DNA of 64,000 nucleotides from a candidate division BRC1 bacterium ADurb.Bin183 (GTDB lineage Bacteria > Sumerlaeota > Sumerlaeia > MWCT01), in NCBI GenBank assembly GCA_002070185.1, contig MWCT01000002.1:1-64000 (forward strand). The letters are read 5' to 3'. This document shows positions 46,200 through 56,223 of this stretch, in pieces. The first letter of the stretch is position 1. The number at the start of each line of letters is the position of its first letter. A program made the position numbers and the translations under genes. A model generated the notes under the pieces. The model did not search any database and was not told the DNA's origin. It worked only from the letters and a program-made list of their open reading frames with translations.

Positions 46200-47588
46200 T
46201 TATTCTGCCTTTGATTTTTCCGGCAGGTATTTATCCAAATATTCATCTTTAATTCGTTTGAGTTCAAGGCGCGGCAGTTCGGCAAGGAGGCTCCATCCGA
46301 TTTCGAGCGTTTTTTCGATGGAGCGGTCTTCATACTCGCCTTGTTGGACGAATTCTTGTTCGAAGCGGTTGGCGAAGAGTAGGTGTTGTCGGTCAACGGG
46401 CGAGAGGGCGGCTTCGCCGAGGATTGTTGCGAGTTCTTGCGCTTCTTTTCCGCGGGCATAGGATGCAAAGATTTGGCTTGCCCAGTTGGGGTGGTCTGCG
46501 CGTGTGCGTTCTTCGCCGATGCCTTTGTCGCGCAGGCGTGAAAGCGACGGCAGGACGTCAATCGGCGGGTATATGCCTTTGCGATGGAGGCTGCGGCTGA
46601 TGATGATTTGTCCTTCTGTGATATAGCCGGTGAGGTCTGGGATGGGGTGCGTTTTATCATCTTCCGGCATTGTGAGAATCGGGATTTGTGTGATGGAGCC
46701 TTTTTTCCCGCGGATGCGTCCGGCGCGTTCGTATATCATGGAGAGGTCTGTGTAGAGGTATCCGGGATATCCGCGGCGTCCGGGGATTTCCTTTCTTGCG
46801 GCGGAGACTTCGCGCAGGGCTTCGCAATAGTTTGTCATGTCTGTGAGGATAACAAGGACTTGCATGTCGAGTTCGAATGCGAGGTATTCGGCGGCTGTGA
46901 GCGCAAGGCGGGGTGTGGCGATGCGTTCGATGGCTGGGTCATTAGCAAGGTTCATAAAGAGGACGGCGCGTTCAATGGCGCCGGTCTTTTGGAAGTCTGA
47001 GATGAAGAAATTTGCTTCTTCGAATGTGATGCCCATAGCGCCGAAGACAACGGCGAATTTTTCTTGGCTGCCCAAAACTCGGGCTTGTCGCGCAATCTGG
47101 GCGGCGATGCGGGAATGGGGCAGTCCGGCGGCGGAGAAAATCGGGAGTTTTTGTCCGCGCACAAGCGTGTTCAATCCATCAATGGCGGAAAATCCGGTTT
47201 GAATGAACTCAGAAGGGTAGTTGCGGGCGTAAGGGTTTATCGGGTTGCCGTTGATGTTCAACATTTTATCCGGGATGATGGCGGGACCGTCGTCAATGGG
47301 TCGCCCTAATCCGTCAAAGATGCGTCCGAGCAGATCCGAAGAGACGCCGAGTTCGATTCCGCGCCCGAGGAATCGCGCGGATGAGCCTTTGACGCTGACG
47401 CCGGATGTGCCGCCGAAGCTTTGCACGAGCGCTTTATCTTGGTTGACTTCGAGGACGCGTCCGAGTTGGTGTTCGCCGGAAGGCAGTTCAATCTCCGCGA
47501 GTTCCTCGTATTTGATACCTTCTGTGTTTTCCACGAGAATCAGCGGACCGACAACTTCCGTAATGGAGAGGTATTTTTTGAATGTCAC
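46200..47588 (-). CDS. atpB: V-type ATPase subunit B
   Basis: 462 residues. It is the non-catalytic nucleotide-binding subunit: it has the F1/V1 fold but no intact P-loop ([18 protein letters not shown]), and the SALSRLRD-like stretch [20 protein letters not shown] near 355. Alternates with subunit A in the V1 head. Start GTG overlaps the atpA stop, with GAGG ahead. Confidence 0.96.
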   Translation of the reverse strand: MTFKKYLSITEVVGPLILVENTEGIKYEELAEIELPSGEHQLGRVLEVNQDKALVQSFGGTSGVSVKGSSARFLGRGIELGVSSDLLGRIFDGLGRPIDDGPAIIPDKMLNINGNPINPYARNYPSEFIQTGFSAIDGLNTLVRGQKLPIFSAAGLPHSRIAAQIARQARVLGSQEKFAVVFGAMGITFEEANFFISDFQKTGAIERAVLFMNLANDPAIERIATPRLALTAAEYLAFELDMQVLVILTDMTNYCEALREVSAARKEIPGRRGYPGYLYTDLSMIYERAGRIRGKKGSITQIPILTMPEDDKTHPIPDLTGYITEGQIIISRSLHRKGIYPPIDVLPSLSRLRDKGIGEERTRADHPNWASQIFASYARGKEAQELATILGEAALSPVDRQHLLFANRFEQEFVQQGEYEDRSIEKTLEIGWSLLAELPRLELKRIKDEYLDKYLPEKSKAE

Positions 47589-49339
47589 AGTTTATCAACC
47601 TCCTCTCTTGCTTTTAGTGAAAGGGCATCAATTTTTTCCAATTGGTTTTCGGGGGTGTATTTGGCTTTTGCTATTTCATCGCGAATAGAGAGCGCCATAA
47701 GTTTTTCAGGCTCTGCTCCGCGCTCAAGGGCGTCCAGATTCCATTCATAGATATTGAGAATGAGTGTGAGGAGTTTTTGCTGTTTTTTGAATGAGGCGTA
47801 TGTGTCAACGGGGTCAAAGGCGATTTGATGGAGGAAGTCCTCGCGGATGGATTTTGCGCTTTCGAGGAGGAGCTGGTCGCGCGGCGAGAGTGTGTCGCGT
47901 CCGACAAGGCGTACGATTTCCTCCAATTCGGCTTCTTTTTCAAGAATCGCCATTGCCTTGTTGCGGAGGCTGAGCCAGTCCACGCCTGTGATTTTGTTGA
48001 AATAATCGCGCAGGGATTCAAGATAAAGGGAATAGCTGATGAGCCAGTTTATGGCGGGAAAGTGCCGGCGATACGCCAGTTTGCTATCCAGTCCCCAATA
48101 GACTTTGACGACTTTGAGCGTCGCCTGAACAACTGGATCTGAGAGGTCGCCTCCGGGCGGCGATACGGCGCCGATGATGGTCAGCGTCCCTTCACGGTTA
48201 TCGTTGCCGAGGCAGACGACGCGTCCGGCTCGTTCGTAAAAATCCGCCGCTTTGGTTGGCAGATAAGCGGGGTATCCTTCTTCGCCGGGCATTTCTTCAA
48301 GGCGTCCAGAGATTTCGCGGAGCGCTTCCGCCCAGCGTGATGTGGAGTCCGCCATGACGGCGACGTTCAAGCCCATGTCGCGGAAATATTCGGCGATGGT
48401 GATGCCTGTGTAGATGGAGGCTTCGCGGGCGGCAACGGGCATGTTGGATGTGTTGGCGACAAGGACGGTTCGTTTCATGAGAGGTTCGCCGCTTTTGGGG
48501 TCTTTGAGTTCGGGGAATTCGAGGAGGACGTCCGTCATTTCGTTGCCGCGCTCTCCGCAGCCGATATAGACAATGATTTCTGCATCCGCCCATTTTGCGA
48601 GTTGATGCTGGACGACTGTTTTGCCACTGCCGAAGGGTCCAGGGATGCTCGCCGTTCCGCCTTTTGCGACGGGGAAGAATGTGTCTATAACGCGTTGTCC
48701 TGTTGAGAGGAGGGAGTCCGGGGCAAGGCGTTTTTGATATGGGCGCCCTTTGCGTACAGGCCATTTCTGCAACATGGAGACCTCGATGGACTGTCCGTCT
48801 TTATCTTTGATGCGGGCGATGGTTTCTTCGATGGTGAAACTGCCGGACTTGATTTCCGCGATGACGCCTTCGACGTCCGGCGGAACCATGATGCGGTGTT
48901 CGACAAGTGTGGTTTCTTTGACGGAGCCTAAAATTGCGCCTCCGGCAACTTTATCGCCGGGTTTAGCGGATGCCTTAAAGTCCCATTTTTTTGAGCGGTC
49001 GAGGGCGTTGACATGCACGCCGCGGGTAATTAAGTTTCCGGTTTTTTCCATAACTTTATCAAGCGGGCGCTGAATGCCGTCAAAGATGGATTCAATCAAA
49101 CCGGGACCGAGTTCAACATTGAGGGGCTGGTTGGTTGAGGTGACCGGTTCGCCGGGACCGATGCCTGCCGTGTCTTCATAAACCTGAATGGAGGCGCGGT
49201 CGCCGCGCAATTCGATAATCTCGCCCACGAGTTCCATCGCGCTTACGTGAACCACATCATACATTTTTGCGCCGTTCATGCCTTTAGCCACGACCAGCGG
49301 TCCGGAGACGCGGATGATTTCACCTTTTATCTGTTCCAT
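47585..49339 (-). CDS. atpA: V-type ATPase catalytic subunit A
   Basis: 584 residues. The P-loop GPFGSGKT is at 234-241, with the bulge domain insert typical of A subunits (about 110-190) and the [28 protein letters not shown] region (described as about 330-357). It hydrolyses or makes ATP. I set the start at the ATG behind GAAGGTG; an in-frame GTG two codons earlier is possible. Follows atpF by about 20 bp. Confidence 0.97.
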   Translation of the reverse strand: MEQIKGEIIRVSGPLVVAKGMNGAKMYDVVHVSAMELVGEIIELRGDRASIQVYEDTAGIGPGEPVTSTNQPLNVELGPGLIESIFDGIQRPLDKVMEKTGNLITRGVHVNALDRSKKWDFKASAKPGDKVAGGAILGSVKETTLVEHRIMVPPDVEGVIAEIKSGSFTIEETIARIKDKDGQSIEVSMLQKWPVRKGRPYQKRLAPDSLLSTGQRVIDTFFPVAKGGTASIPGPFGSGKTVVQHQLAKWADAEIIVYIGCGERGNEMTDVLLEFPELKDPKSGEPLMKRTVLVANTSNMPVAAREASIYTGITIAEYFRDMGLNVAVMADSTSRWAEALREISGRLEEMPGEEGYPAYLPTKAADFYERAGRVVCLGNDNREGTLTIIGAVSPPGGDLSDPVVQATLKVVKVYWGLDSKLAYRRHFPAINWLISYSLYLESLRDYFNKITGVDWLSLRNKAMAILEKEAELEEIVRLVGRDTLSPRDQLLLESAKSIREDFLHQIAFDPVDTYASFKKQQKLLTLILNIYEWNLDALERGAEPEKLMALSIRDEIAKAKYTPENQLEKIDALSLKAREEVDKL

Positions 49340-49360
49340 AATCACACACCTTCCGTCACA

Positions 49361-49678
49361 TTAAGCCTTATCCATGATATTGGCAATGCCCACCGCCTTT
49401 TCCACCACGGCGGTAATTTCATCGAGCCCCATTTTTTTACGGGTGCGGCAGCTGGGAATTTTCATGATGAGCGTCTTTTTCATGGCGCCCGCCAGTTTCT
49501 CCCCCATCATTTCCGCCGCCTCGTCTGTCAGGAAAAGAATGGCGAATTTTTCAGCCGCCGCTTTTTTCAGGGCTTCTTGCGCTTCTTCAACAGTCTCCAC
49601 AGGAAAGCAAACCATGCCAAGGGAGCCGAATCCCAGCACGGTATCGTTATCCGCAATGAGCGCCAGTTGATCAGACAT
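49361..49678 (-). CDS. atpF: V-type ATPase subunit F
   Basis: 105 residues, a small alpha/beta protein. ALIADNDTVLGFGSLGM at the start and AAEKFAILFLTDEAAEMM fit the family. It binds subunit D on the rotor. Its start overlaps the end of atpC by eight bases. This F is the V/A-type rotor subunit and not the F-type b subunit of the same letter. Confidence 0.9.
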   Translation of the reverse strand: MSDQLALIADNDTVLGFGSLGMVCFPVETVEEAQEALKKAAAEKFAILFLTDEAAEMMGEKLAGAMKKTLIMKIPSCRTRKKMGLDEITAVVEKAVGIANIMDKA

Positions 49679-50702
49679 AATAAACCATCACTCTTTTTCG
49701 AAGGTCTTCCACAGGGAGACCGTTTTTCTTTGCCACCATAATCAGCCGGATTAGTTCGATTTCATAAAGTTTTGTAATCAGATAAGCCAGAATCGGCTCC
49801 GGTCCAAATGTGATATATTGTGAGGGTTTCAAAAGTTCAAGAAGGAGCCGTTTCTTTTCAACCTCCAACATGGTGAGCGTGCCTTCTGTCTGATATTCTT
49901 CAAGGGATTTGACCACCATATTGTGAAAGGAGGTATTTTCAAAAATGCGCCCCAGTTCGCGGATGGTTGTGTCCCACGTGTCTTTGAAAAAGGCAAGCGA
50001 GAGTTCGCCGCCCGGGACAAAGAATTGCTCAAATTGATTTTTGGAGCGTTCGGAGATGCGGATGCGGGTAAACGCATTCACATTTTGAGTGTCAATCATA
50101 AGTTGGAAATATGTAATCAGAACGGGACGATGCGCATTTTGCGCGCCTTCTAATTGCGCCATAGCAAGCGCGCCATCCAAAATGGCGTCAATGATGCGCA
50201 GATTGGGCGTATTTTTCCATTCTCTTTCAACTTTGCTAACGGCGTCGGCGAGCCAACGGGGCATATAGTTGACTGATTCGCCCTGAACAAGGGCGCGCAA
50301 GTCATCAAGAGGGAAACGCCCAAATGTGTATAAAGAGTCCGGCGCGGGGGCGCCGGCAAGGCGCGCCTTTAAAAGCATTTTAATATTTTGGACATCGAAT
50401 TGATAAATGATGAGGTCGGTTAGTTCAGGGTCGGGGGATATGGAGTCAATAAGGTCAAGCATCTGGCGGGTTTCAAGGGAAAGGAGCCGCTCAAAATCAA
50501 GCGTTTCCTCTGTTGCCACGACCTCTTCGCCATATTCGGTGTCACGCAGGTCGTTATAGACATCCCGCAGCGTGGGGGCTTCCACAAGTTCGCGAACAAT
50601 ATCTTTGTCCAAAAGGCGGGTTTCAAGGGCGCGGATACGTCCCACCGCATAAAGATGTCGGTCGTTTGATTTAGTCCGCAAGATGTCCGGGAGTCGTGCC
50701 AT
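49671..50702 (-). CDS. atpC: V-type ATPase subunit C
   Basis: 343 residues, all helical, of the AC39/NtpC family (VGRIRALETRLLDKD at the start, the FDVQNIKMLLKARLAG segment near 120). It is the funnel-shaped socket that links the central stalk to the membrane rotor ring. Lies between atpE and atpF. Confidence 0.9.
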   Translation of the reverse strand: MARLPDILRTKSNDRHLYAVGRIRALETRLLDKDIVRELVEAPTLRDVYNDLRDTEYGEEVVATEETLDFERLLSLETRQMLDLIDSISPDPELTDLIIYQFDVQNIKMLLKARLAGAPAPDSLYTFGRFPLDDLRALVQGESVNYMPRWLADAVSKVEREWKNTPNLRIIDAILDGALAMAQLEGAQNAHRPVLITYFQLMIDTQNVNAFTRIRISERSKNQFEQFFVPGGELSLAFFKDTWDTTIRELGRIFENTSFHNMVVKSLEEYQTEGTLTMLEVEKKRLLLELLKPSQYITFGPEPILAYLITKLYEIELIRLIMVAKKNGLPVEDLRKRVMVYYV

Positions 50703-50719
50703 TTGTTTATAACGCTCGG

Positions 50720-51322
50720 TTATTTTTTATTCGACGCATTTTCAGGGAAAAGAATTTGCGCAACGTCAAATTCGAGTTGTTGGCGCTGTTCGTTTATAAG
50801 ACGTTCATAAGTGCAATCAAGTTCGAGTCCGCGCGTGCGGATGATGAATCCTCCGCCGATGCTTTTTTTGCTGGGCGTGACTTTGCAAAACTTCGTGAAG
50901 ACCACGCCCCAAAGAGATGAAAGGAGGAGGGTGAATTTATCTATTTCGTCAGCAGCGACAATGATTTCACAGGTTTCTGTGGGGATGAAATTGCCGACAA
51001 TCTTCTGAATAAGTTTACGCTGCGATTCAGCCCGGAGTTGTTCCAATTCTTGCACGGATTTATCAAAGACTTCATCCATCATATCGCGTCGGGTCTTCAG
51101 GATGCTTTTGCGCATTTCAAGGTTGAGCAGGGCAAGATTTTTTAATTTTTCGCTTTTTAAGGAATCCGCGGCGTTGGCGATTTTTTGAGCCTTTTGTTTT
51201 TCCGCTTCCGCCTTGCCGGCGGTTTCAATGGCTTTTGCCTCCGCACGGGCGGCATCAAGGATGCCCTCCGCCTCGGCGCGAGCCTCCTGAAGAATCTTAT
51301 CAATTATTTTTTGAAGGGGCAT
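50720..51322 (-). CDS. atpE: V-type ATPase subunit E
   Basis: 200 residues from the ATG behind GAGG; a TTG six codons earlier overlaps atpK. The N-terminal half is a long Ala/Glu/Lys coiled coil (AEAEGILDAARAEAKA), and the C-terminal globular domain ends FIIRTRGLELDCTYERLI-like (residues about 167-184), as in subunit E. It pairs with the G/H protein to form the peripheral stalks. Confidence 0.9.
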   Translation of the reverse strand: MPLQKIIDKILQEARAEAEGILDAARAEAKAIETAGKAEAEKQKAQKIANAADSLKSEKLKNLALLNLEMRKSILKTRRDMMDEVFDKSVQELEQLRAESQRKLIQKIVGNFIPTETCEIIVAADEIDKFTLLLSSLWGVVFTKFCKVTPSKKSIGGGFIIRTRGLELDCTYERLINEQRQQLEFDVAQILFPENASNKK

Positions 51323-51332
51323 GAGCGTCGCC

Positions 51333-51842
51333 TCATCCAATTTTCATAGGTATGACAATAAGCAACGTCGCCACAAGGGCGATAATGGCATAGGTTTCCA
51401 CAAAAGCGGGCAGGATAAATCCTTTGCCCACCTGATCGGGGCGCTTGGCGATGATGCCGATGGAAGCTGATGCCACCTTGCCTTGATAAACGGCGGACAT
51501 ATACTCAACAATTCCCGCCGAAAAACCGATGAATAGGAGTTGCAAACCTTGATGAAATGTCGGGAGATTCGGGGTTTTCAGCAGATTCAATTTCATGACT
51601 GTGATGACAAAGAAAATCACGAAGCTGTATATTCCCTGCGTTCCGGGAATTGCCACAAAGGGGATCAACTTTCCAAACTTATTGGGGTCTTCGGTGACCA
51701 CGCCCGAAGCCGTCATGCCGGCATATCCGACACCGATGCTGGAACCGGCGCCGCCCATTCCGAGACACAAGCCCGCGCCCAATAATCCCAACGCCAGCCC
51801 CAGGAGCGAACCGTTTTGAGTTATCGCCATTGTTGTTTCCAT
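51333..51842 (-). CDS. atpK: V-type ATPase subunit K (rotor ring), predicted sodium type
   Basis: 169 residues, four membrane helices made of two fused c-like hairpins. The ion-carrying Glu149 lies in helix 4 (FVETYAI); the matching place in helix 2 reads PGTQG (Thr68, Gln69), and helix 3 ends YQGKVASA (Gln120). In the Enterococcus hirae sodium pump these equivalents (Thr64, Gln65, Gln110, Glu139, with Leu61 as backbone ligand, here Ile65) bind Na+. So the enzyme is predicted to move sodium. The start has a strong AAGGAGGTGG. Confidence 0.93.
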   Translation of the reverse strand: METTMAITQNGSLLGLALGLLGAGLCLGMGGAGSSIGVGYAGMTASGVVTEDPNKFGKLIPFVAIPGTQGIYSFVIFFVITVMKLNLLKTPNLPTFHQGLQLLFIGFSAGIVEYMSAVYQGKVASASIGIIAKRPDQVGKGFILPAFVETYAIIALVATLLIVIPMKIG

Positions 51843-51892
51843 TATCCCACCTCCTTAAAATTATATGTTTGATAAATTATCCTTCGATAAAC

Positions 51893-53950
51893 TTAAACTA
51901 TCTTTTTATTTTGCTCATGTTCGATTTCCACAAAACTTGCCTGTGTTTCAAACGGGATGAATCGGGCGCCGCCGCCTTGATAAAATTTCGGGAAAAATTC
52001 CACAAACTGAAGCCTTGCTGTGTGAATGAATGCGCCAAGAACGTTTATGAGCATATTGATAAAATGAAATATGCAAAGCATCGCTATTGTGAGCGCCCAA
52101 CCGAGCGGGGCAATCAGCCAGTAATACCAAGGCTTGCCCACCGGAAGGCTGGGCCACATGAAAAATAGTATGATGTTGATAACCGATGCCACGATTCCGG
52201 ATGCCAGCCCAAGCGCAAACAAGCGCGAATAAGAAAGTATATCGGATAAAAGACCGGTCGCAATGCCGTAAATCGTCCAGATTCCCATGACAAGGCGTTG
52301 GAAGATCCCCTTTTCGGCGCGTCCGCCAAAAAATAGCATGATTGCCAAACCGGCAATGGAGACCCACATTCCCACGCGCGGATGAATTAGGATGGCAATC
52401 GGAATTCCAAATGCAAAAAGGAGCCACGCAAAGGGGTCGAACAGAGCATCCAAATAATTCCCCGTTCGCGCAAGGGTATAAAATTTAATCATCACGCCCC
52501 ATGAAAGTTGGATAAAACCGACTGCCAACGCTGCGCCGAGGAATACCATGATGTGTTTATTAAGCGGGTCAATGAGTTGTATTTTCTCCACCAATTTCAT
52601 AGTCCATCCAGCGCCTGTGGGAAAGGTGGAGTCCGTCAAAAGGTTGCCAAACCAGCTTCCCGTTGCCATGCCAAAAAGCATTGCGGAGATGGCTGAAAGG
52701 AAAAGCATTTTCAGGAATTTGCGGTCGCCTTTGCAGAGTTTTAATTTTTTTAGCAAAAAGCCGGTTAATAACGCCAGCAGCCCGCCGTAGCCGGCATCGG
52801 CAAGGCAATAGCCAAACCCGATAAAATAAAACAATCCCATGGTGGGCGTGGGGTCGGGCTCTCGATAATCGGGAAGTCCATAAATTCCAAGCACTGATTC
52901 ATATAAATAAACCGGTTTGGTGTTTTTCAATATGATGGGGGGATTTTCATGCGGCAACGGCTCCGCAAAATAAAGGTCTGTTTCATCGGCAATTGCCCTG
53001 ACAGCCTTTTCCACGGCGGGCGTTTTGACATCGGGCACCCAGCCTTTGATAAGAAAAGTTGAGCGGGTTTCGCCGCAGAGTTCTTGCGCCTCTTTGCGAT
53101 GAAGGACGTTTTGGATGTTATCCGCCACGACTTTGAGTTTGAGAAGGTCGCCGCCGCGCGCCGCTAAATGTTCTTCAATCTCTTTTGTTTCAGCGTCAAT
53201 CTGGGCGATAAAGTCATCAATTTCGGCTATGAGTTCCGCCGGTGTTTTTTCTGAGCAGGGCAAGACGGCGCTATGGATGTCAAAACTCTGGAGAATATTC
53301 TCGGCGGTTTGTTGATGTTCTTTATGAAAAATGACGATGATATGTTTGCTTTTTTTCGTCTCTCCCACTTTAAAAGTCCAAAGTTCGCTTATCGCCTCTT
53401 CCGCCGCTTTGCGACAGGCATCCACACTGGCGGTGGGGACAATGAGCGCTCGTATGACAACGTGCGAGGTTTTGCAAAAATAATTAAGCGGGACATCCAA
53501 ATCTTTCCATGGGAGGAGATTGTCTCTGCGCGTCATGGCGGAAAGTTTTTTGGCATGTAGGTTTTTCAGGCGACCATCTTGTTCGCGCAAATCCTCCATG
53601 ACCTTTTCATAGGCATATTCCCGCAAGATTTTTTGTTCATCTTCCGCGCTGACTATGTCGGGCGCTTTTTCGAAGATAGAAAGGTAATCAAGCCGATCGG
53701 GGATAAAATTGCGCAGAAAGCGGATGGCGTTCACAACGCTGTCATATTGTTTTTGGATGTTGCGGCGTTCGGGGAGGATGTGGGGTTTGACAAGGCTCCA
53801 ATCAAAAACCTCCGCTTCGTCTTGCGCCTCGTTATTGGAGGAGATATCCTCAATCTGGACAACGCCGAGTTTTTGAAGCTCAGCGAGTATAGGCTCGCGT
53901 CGTTCGGCGGGGGCGATGAGAAACAATCTTTTTATAGGTTCAATTGCCAT
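51893..53950 (-). CDS. atpI: V-type ATPase subunit I (membrane a-type subunit)
   Basis: 685 residues. The N-terminal half (about 1-330) is a soluble coiled-coil arm with an MAIEPIKRLFLIAPAERREPIL-type start (positions about 1-22). The C-terminal half has about seven membrane helices (PTPTMGLFYFIGFGYCLADAGYG at about 365-387, SRLFALGLASG near 585). It provides the ion half-channels and holds the peripheral stalks. Its start lies inside the end of the H gene. Confidence 0.94.
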   Translation of the reverse strand: MAIEPIKRLFLIAPAERREPILAELQKLGVVQIEDISSNNEAQDEAEVFDWSLVKPHILPERRNIQKQYDSVVNAIRFLRNFIPDRLDYLSIFEKAPDIVSAEDEQKILREYAYEKVMEDLREQDGRLKNLHAKKLSAMTRRDNLLPWKDLDVPLNYFCKTSHVVIRALIVPTASVDACRKAAEEAISELWTFKVGETKKSKHIIVIFHKEHQQTAENILQSFDIHSAVLPCSEKTPAELIAEIDDFIAQIDAETKEIEEHLAARGGDLLKLKVVADNIQNVLHRKEAQELCGETRSTFLIKGWVPDVKTPAVEKAVRAIADETDLYFAEPLPHENPPIILKNTKPVYLYESVLGIYGLPDYREPDPTPTMGLFYFIGFGYCLADAGYGGLLALLTGFLLKKLKLCKGDRKFLKMLFLSAISAMLFGMATGSWFGNLLTDSTFPTGAGWTMKLVEKIQLIDPLNKHIMVFLGAALAVGFIQLSWGVMIKFYTLARTGNYLDALFDPFAWLLFAFGIPIAILIHPRVGMWVSIAGLAIMLFFGGRAEKGIFQRLVMGIWTIYGIATGLLSDILSYSRLFALGLASGIVASVINIILFFMWPSLPVGKPWYYWLIAPLGWALTIAMLCIFHFINMLINVLGAFIHTARLQFVEFFPKFYQGGGARFIPFETQASFVEIEHEQNKKIV

Positions 53951-54281
53951 GGTTTATTGAGGAATTATCAATCAGTGATTTTATGACATAGGCAACCGAT
54001 GAGGGGATATTTTTTTTGCCAAAGGACTTTAATTTATCAATTTCTGATTGGGCTTGTTGGCGAATTGCATCGCTTTCTTTTTGTGTTTCTTGTTGTGAGC
54101 GGTTTTGAAGACGTTTGATTTCAGCCTCAGATTCGCTTATTGATGCAGTTTGGGCATCTCTGACATGCTGGCGAGCCTCTGCGAGGATGCGCTCTTTTTC
54201 TTTTTGCGCCGCTTGAATAACGCCGTCGGCTTTCTCTTCCGCGTCCAGAACCTGTCTAATTTTATTTTTAATATTTTCCAC
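53940..54281 (-). CDS. atpH: V-type ATPase subunit G/H (peripheral stalk)
   Basis: 113 residues, nearly all coiled coil (Ala/Glu/Gln/Lys heptads up to about residue 85). It sits first in the operon, where Thermus has its stalk-forming G subunit. It dimerises with subunit E. Start is a GTG with AGG four bases ahead. A 152-bp gap to umuC lies upstream and must hold the operon promoter, which I could not pin down. Confidence 0.82.
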   Translation of the reverse strand: MENIKNKIRQVLDAEEKADGVIQAAQKEKERILAEARQHVRDAQTASISESEAEIKRLQNRSQQETQKESDAIRQQAQSEIDKLKSFGKKNIPSSVAYVIKSLIDNSSINHGN

Positions 54282-54433
54282 GCCTCACACTCAAAAAAAG
54301 AAATTAAAAACCATTTTATTTTTCACCCATTGCAAAAACGAATAAACAGGGAATGTTTTTAAAAAGCAATTGTAAAGGGAAAAGTTGTTTTGCGGGTTAT
54401 CTCCTTGTGCAAGCGGCGCATGAGTTGACTTAA

Positions 54434-55750
54434 TCAGGATTTTTCTTGGGCGGGTTCTTTTTCCAATTCTTCGATAGGCGCGGTTTTTATGACCGGTATT
54501 TCCGACCAGACGGTGGTGTAGTGGGGAGAGAGGCGTTCGCGGCGCATCTGCCAGCCGTTTTGAACGCCTTCGGCTGCATATCGAATGGAATCGGCTCCCC
54601 AACGCGCGTTGATTTTATCAACAACGCGCATGATTTCGCGGTTGCGTTCGGCAGGGTATTCAGGCGCAAGGATGTTTTGCTGAATTATGTTTTCGGGCAC
54701 AAACTCTGTAAGAAATACGCCGGTTTTTTTATAGCGATATCCCGGTTTGTATATCGCTTCCAGCCGCTCATGGGCATGGGCGATGAGGTCGGGCGTGTAG
54801 GCAGTGGCAACGGGCAGGATTGCGGTGGCGGAGTTGGAATATTGTGGCTCATTCTTGAACCGATTGGTGAGGATGAAGACGTGCAGGACGGAGGCGGCTG
54901 AGCGCTGGGCGCGGAGTTTTTCTGCGGCTCGCGAGACATGTGTCGCAAGCGCCTCTTTCAATTCTTCGAGCGATTCGATTGGTCTGCCAAAAGAGCGCGA
55001 ACTCATAATTCCTTTTTTAGGAACGGGGGCTTTTTCGATGGGGATACAGGAGACGCCGCGCAGTTCCATTGCAGTGCGAAGCCCCATGATGGTCATGTGT
55101 TTTTTTATCCATGAGTCTGAAGCGTCGCGGAACTGTCGGGCATTCGTGATGCCGTGCCTTTTGAGGAAAAGTTCATGGCGGGAACCGATGCCCCAGATAT
55201 CGCCGACGGGTAGATTTTCCAGCAATGTATCTATATCGGCGCGCGCCACAAGGCTGAACACGCCGCCGTGTTCGGGTTTCTTTTTGGCGAACTTATTCGC
55301 CGCTTTGGCAAGGGTTTTGGTCTGCCCTAAACCAATGGAAAGGGGGATGCCTGTCCAGCGGCGGACGACGGCGCGGAGTTGGCGCGCATGTTCGATGGAG
55401 GTTTCGGGCGTCATTCCGCTCAGGTTCAAAAAAGCCTCGTCAATGGAATAAACTTCTATCCCCGGGGAAAATTGTTCGATAGTTGCCATGACGCGCTGGG
55501 ACATATCGCCGTAGAGGGAATAATTGGAAGAAAATACAATGACTCCATGCTTTTTGAAAATGTGTTCGTGTTGGAAGGCGGGCGCGCCCATTTTGATGCC
55601 GAGCGCTTTGGCTTCGTTTGAACGCGCCACCACACAGCCGTCGTTATTGGACAAAACAACAATGGGTTTGCCTTCGAGGCTGGGATCAAAGACCCGTTCG
55701 CAGGAGGCATAAAAGTTGTTGCAATCCGCCAAGGCAAAGATTTTTTCCAT
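54434..55750 (-). CDS. umuC: Y-family DNA polymerase, UmuC type
   Basis: 438 residues. The N-terminal [16 protein letters not shown] and the SIDEAF motif near 100 carry the catalytic acidic residues. [18 protein letters not shown] and the [15 protein letters not shown] helix-hairpin-helix follow, and the C-terminal little-finger domain ends in the UmuC-specific region. It forms DNA polymerase V with cleaved UmuD. The ATG at 55750 ([12 protein letters not shown]) is the usual start; 15 extra codons upstream overlap umuD and are unlikely. Follows umuD by about 24 bp. Confidence 0.96.
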   Translation of the reverse strand: MEKIFALADCNNFYASCERVFDPSLEGKPIVVLSNNDGCVVARSNEAKALGIKMGAPAFQHEHIFKKHGVIVFSSNYSLYGDMSQRVMATIEQFSPGIEVYSIDEAFLNLSGMTPETSIEHARQLRAVVRRWTGIPLSIGLGQTKTLAKAANKFAKKKPEHGGVFSLVARADIDTLLENLPVGDIWGIGSRHELFLKRHGITNARQFRDASDSWIKKHMTIMGLRTAMELRGVSCIPIEKAPVPKKGIMSSRSFGRPIESLEELKEALATHVSRAAEKLRAQRSAASVLHVFILTNRFKNEPQYSNSATAILPVATAYTPDLIAHAHERLEAIYKPGYRYKKTGVFLTEFVPENIIQQNILAPEYPAERNREIMRVVDKINARWGADSIRYAAEGVQNGWQMRRERLSPHYTTVWSEIPVIKTAPIEELEKEPAQEKS

Positions 55751-55773
55751 CGCCGCGTCCCGCCACCAAAATT

Positions 55774-56199
55774 TTAGAGGGGATGAAGGACGCATGTGAC
55801 AACGCCCCAGACATCAAAGCCGTTTTCTGGGCTGATTTCAATCGGCTCGTATCGGGGATTTTCCGCTGCAAGATAGATTTTATCGCGAATGATGCGAATG
55901 CGTTTGACGGTGAGTTCGCCGTTGATGTTTGCGATAACGACCTTTTTATCAGCGGGTTCGAGCGCCCTGTCCACAATCAGTATATCGCCGGCATGGATGC
56001 CTGCGTTAATCATGGACTCCCCTTCCACGCGGACAAAAAAAGTGGCGGCGGGGTGTTTGATGAGGTATTCATTCAAATCCAGTTTGCGGTCAATATAATC
56101 ATCCGCCGGCGATGGGAAACCAGCCGGAACGTTTGCAAGGAAAAGGGGCAGTTCCCGCTTTGTGCGTTTATCAAAACTGAAAATTTCCGTGACTTTCAT
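55774..56199 (-). CDS. umuD: UmuD, self-cleaving translesion polymerase subunit
   Basis: 141 residues. The Ser-Lys dyad is Ser62 (GESM) and Lys99 (LTVK), with the cleavage bond Ala26-Gly27 in VPAGFPSP, as in LexA/UmuD proteins. There is no DNA-binding domain, which separates it from LexA. RecA filaments trigger cleavage to UmuD', which joins UmuC. AGAGGG precedes the ATG. A 17-bp palindrome lies just upstream at the thrC-fusion stop and could be the SOS operator. Confidence 0.95.
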   Translation of the reverse strand: MKVTEIFSFDKRTKRELPLFLANVPAGFPSPADDYIDRKLDLNEYLIKHPAATFFVRVEGESMINAGIHAGDILIVDRALEPADKKVVIANINGELTVKRIRIIRDKIYLAAENPRYEPIEISPENGFDVWGVVTCVLHPL

Positions 56200-56206
56200 T
56201 TTTACC

Positions 56207-56223
56207 CTCTATTTAAAATAGAG
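56207..56223. promoter_or_regulatory. Palindrome just upstream of umuD
   Basis: CTCTATTT-A-AAATAGAG is an 8-bp perfect inverted repeat with one central base. It covers the stop codon of the upstream fusion gene and abuts the umuD ribosome binding site. A centre of one base is too tight for an RNA hairpin, so a protein-binding site (for example for LexA) is the simpler reading. It matches no LexA box I know. Confidence 0.4.

Noticed and set aside
54282..54433. Promoter of the V-ATPase operon
   Set aside because: The spacer is A/T-rich with several partial boxes (TTTACA, TTGCTT, TAAAAT), but none is spaced correctly, so no site is claimed.
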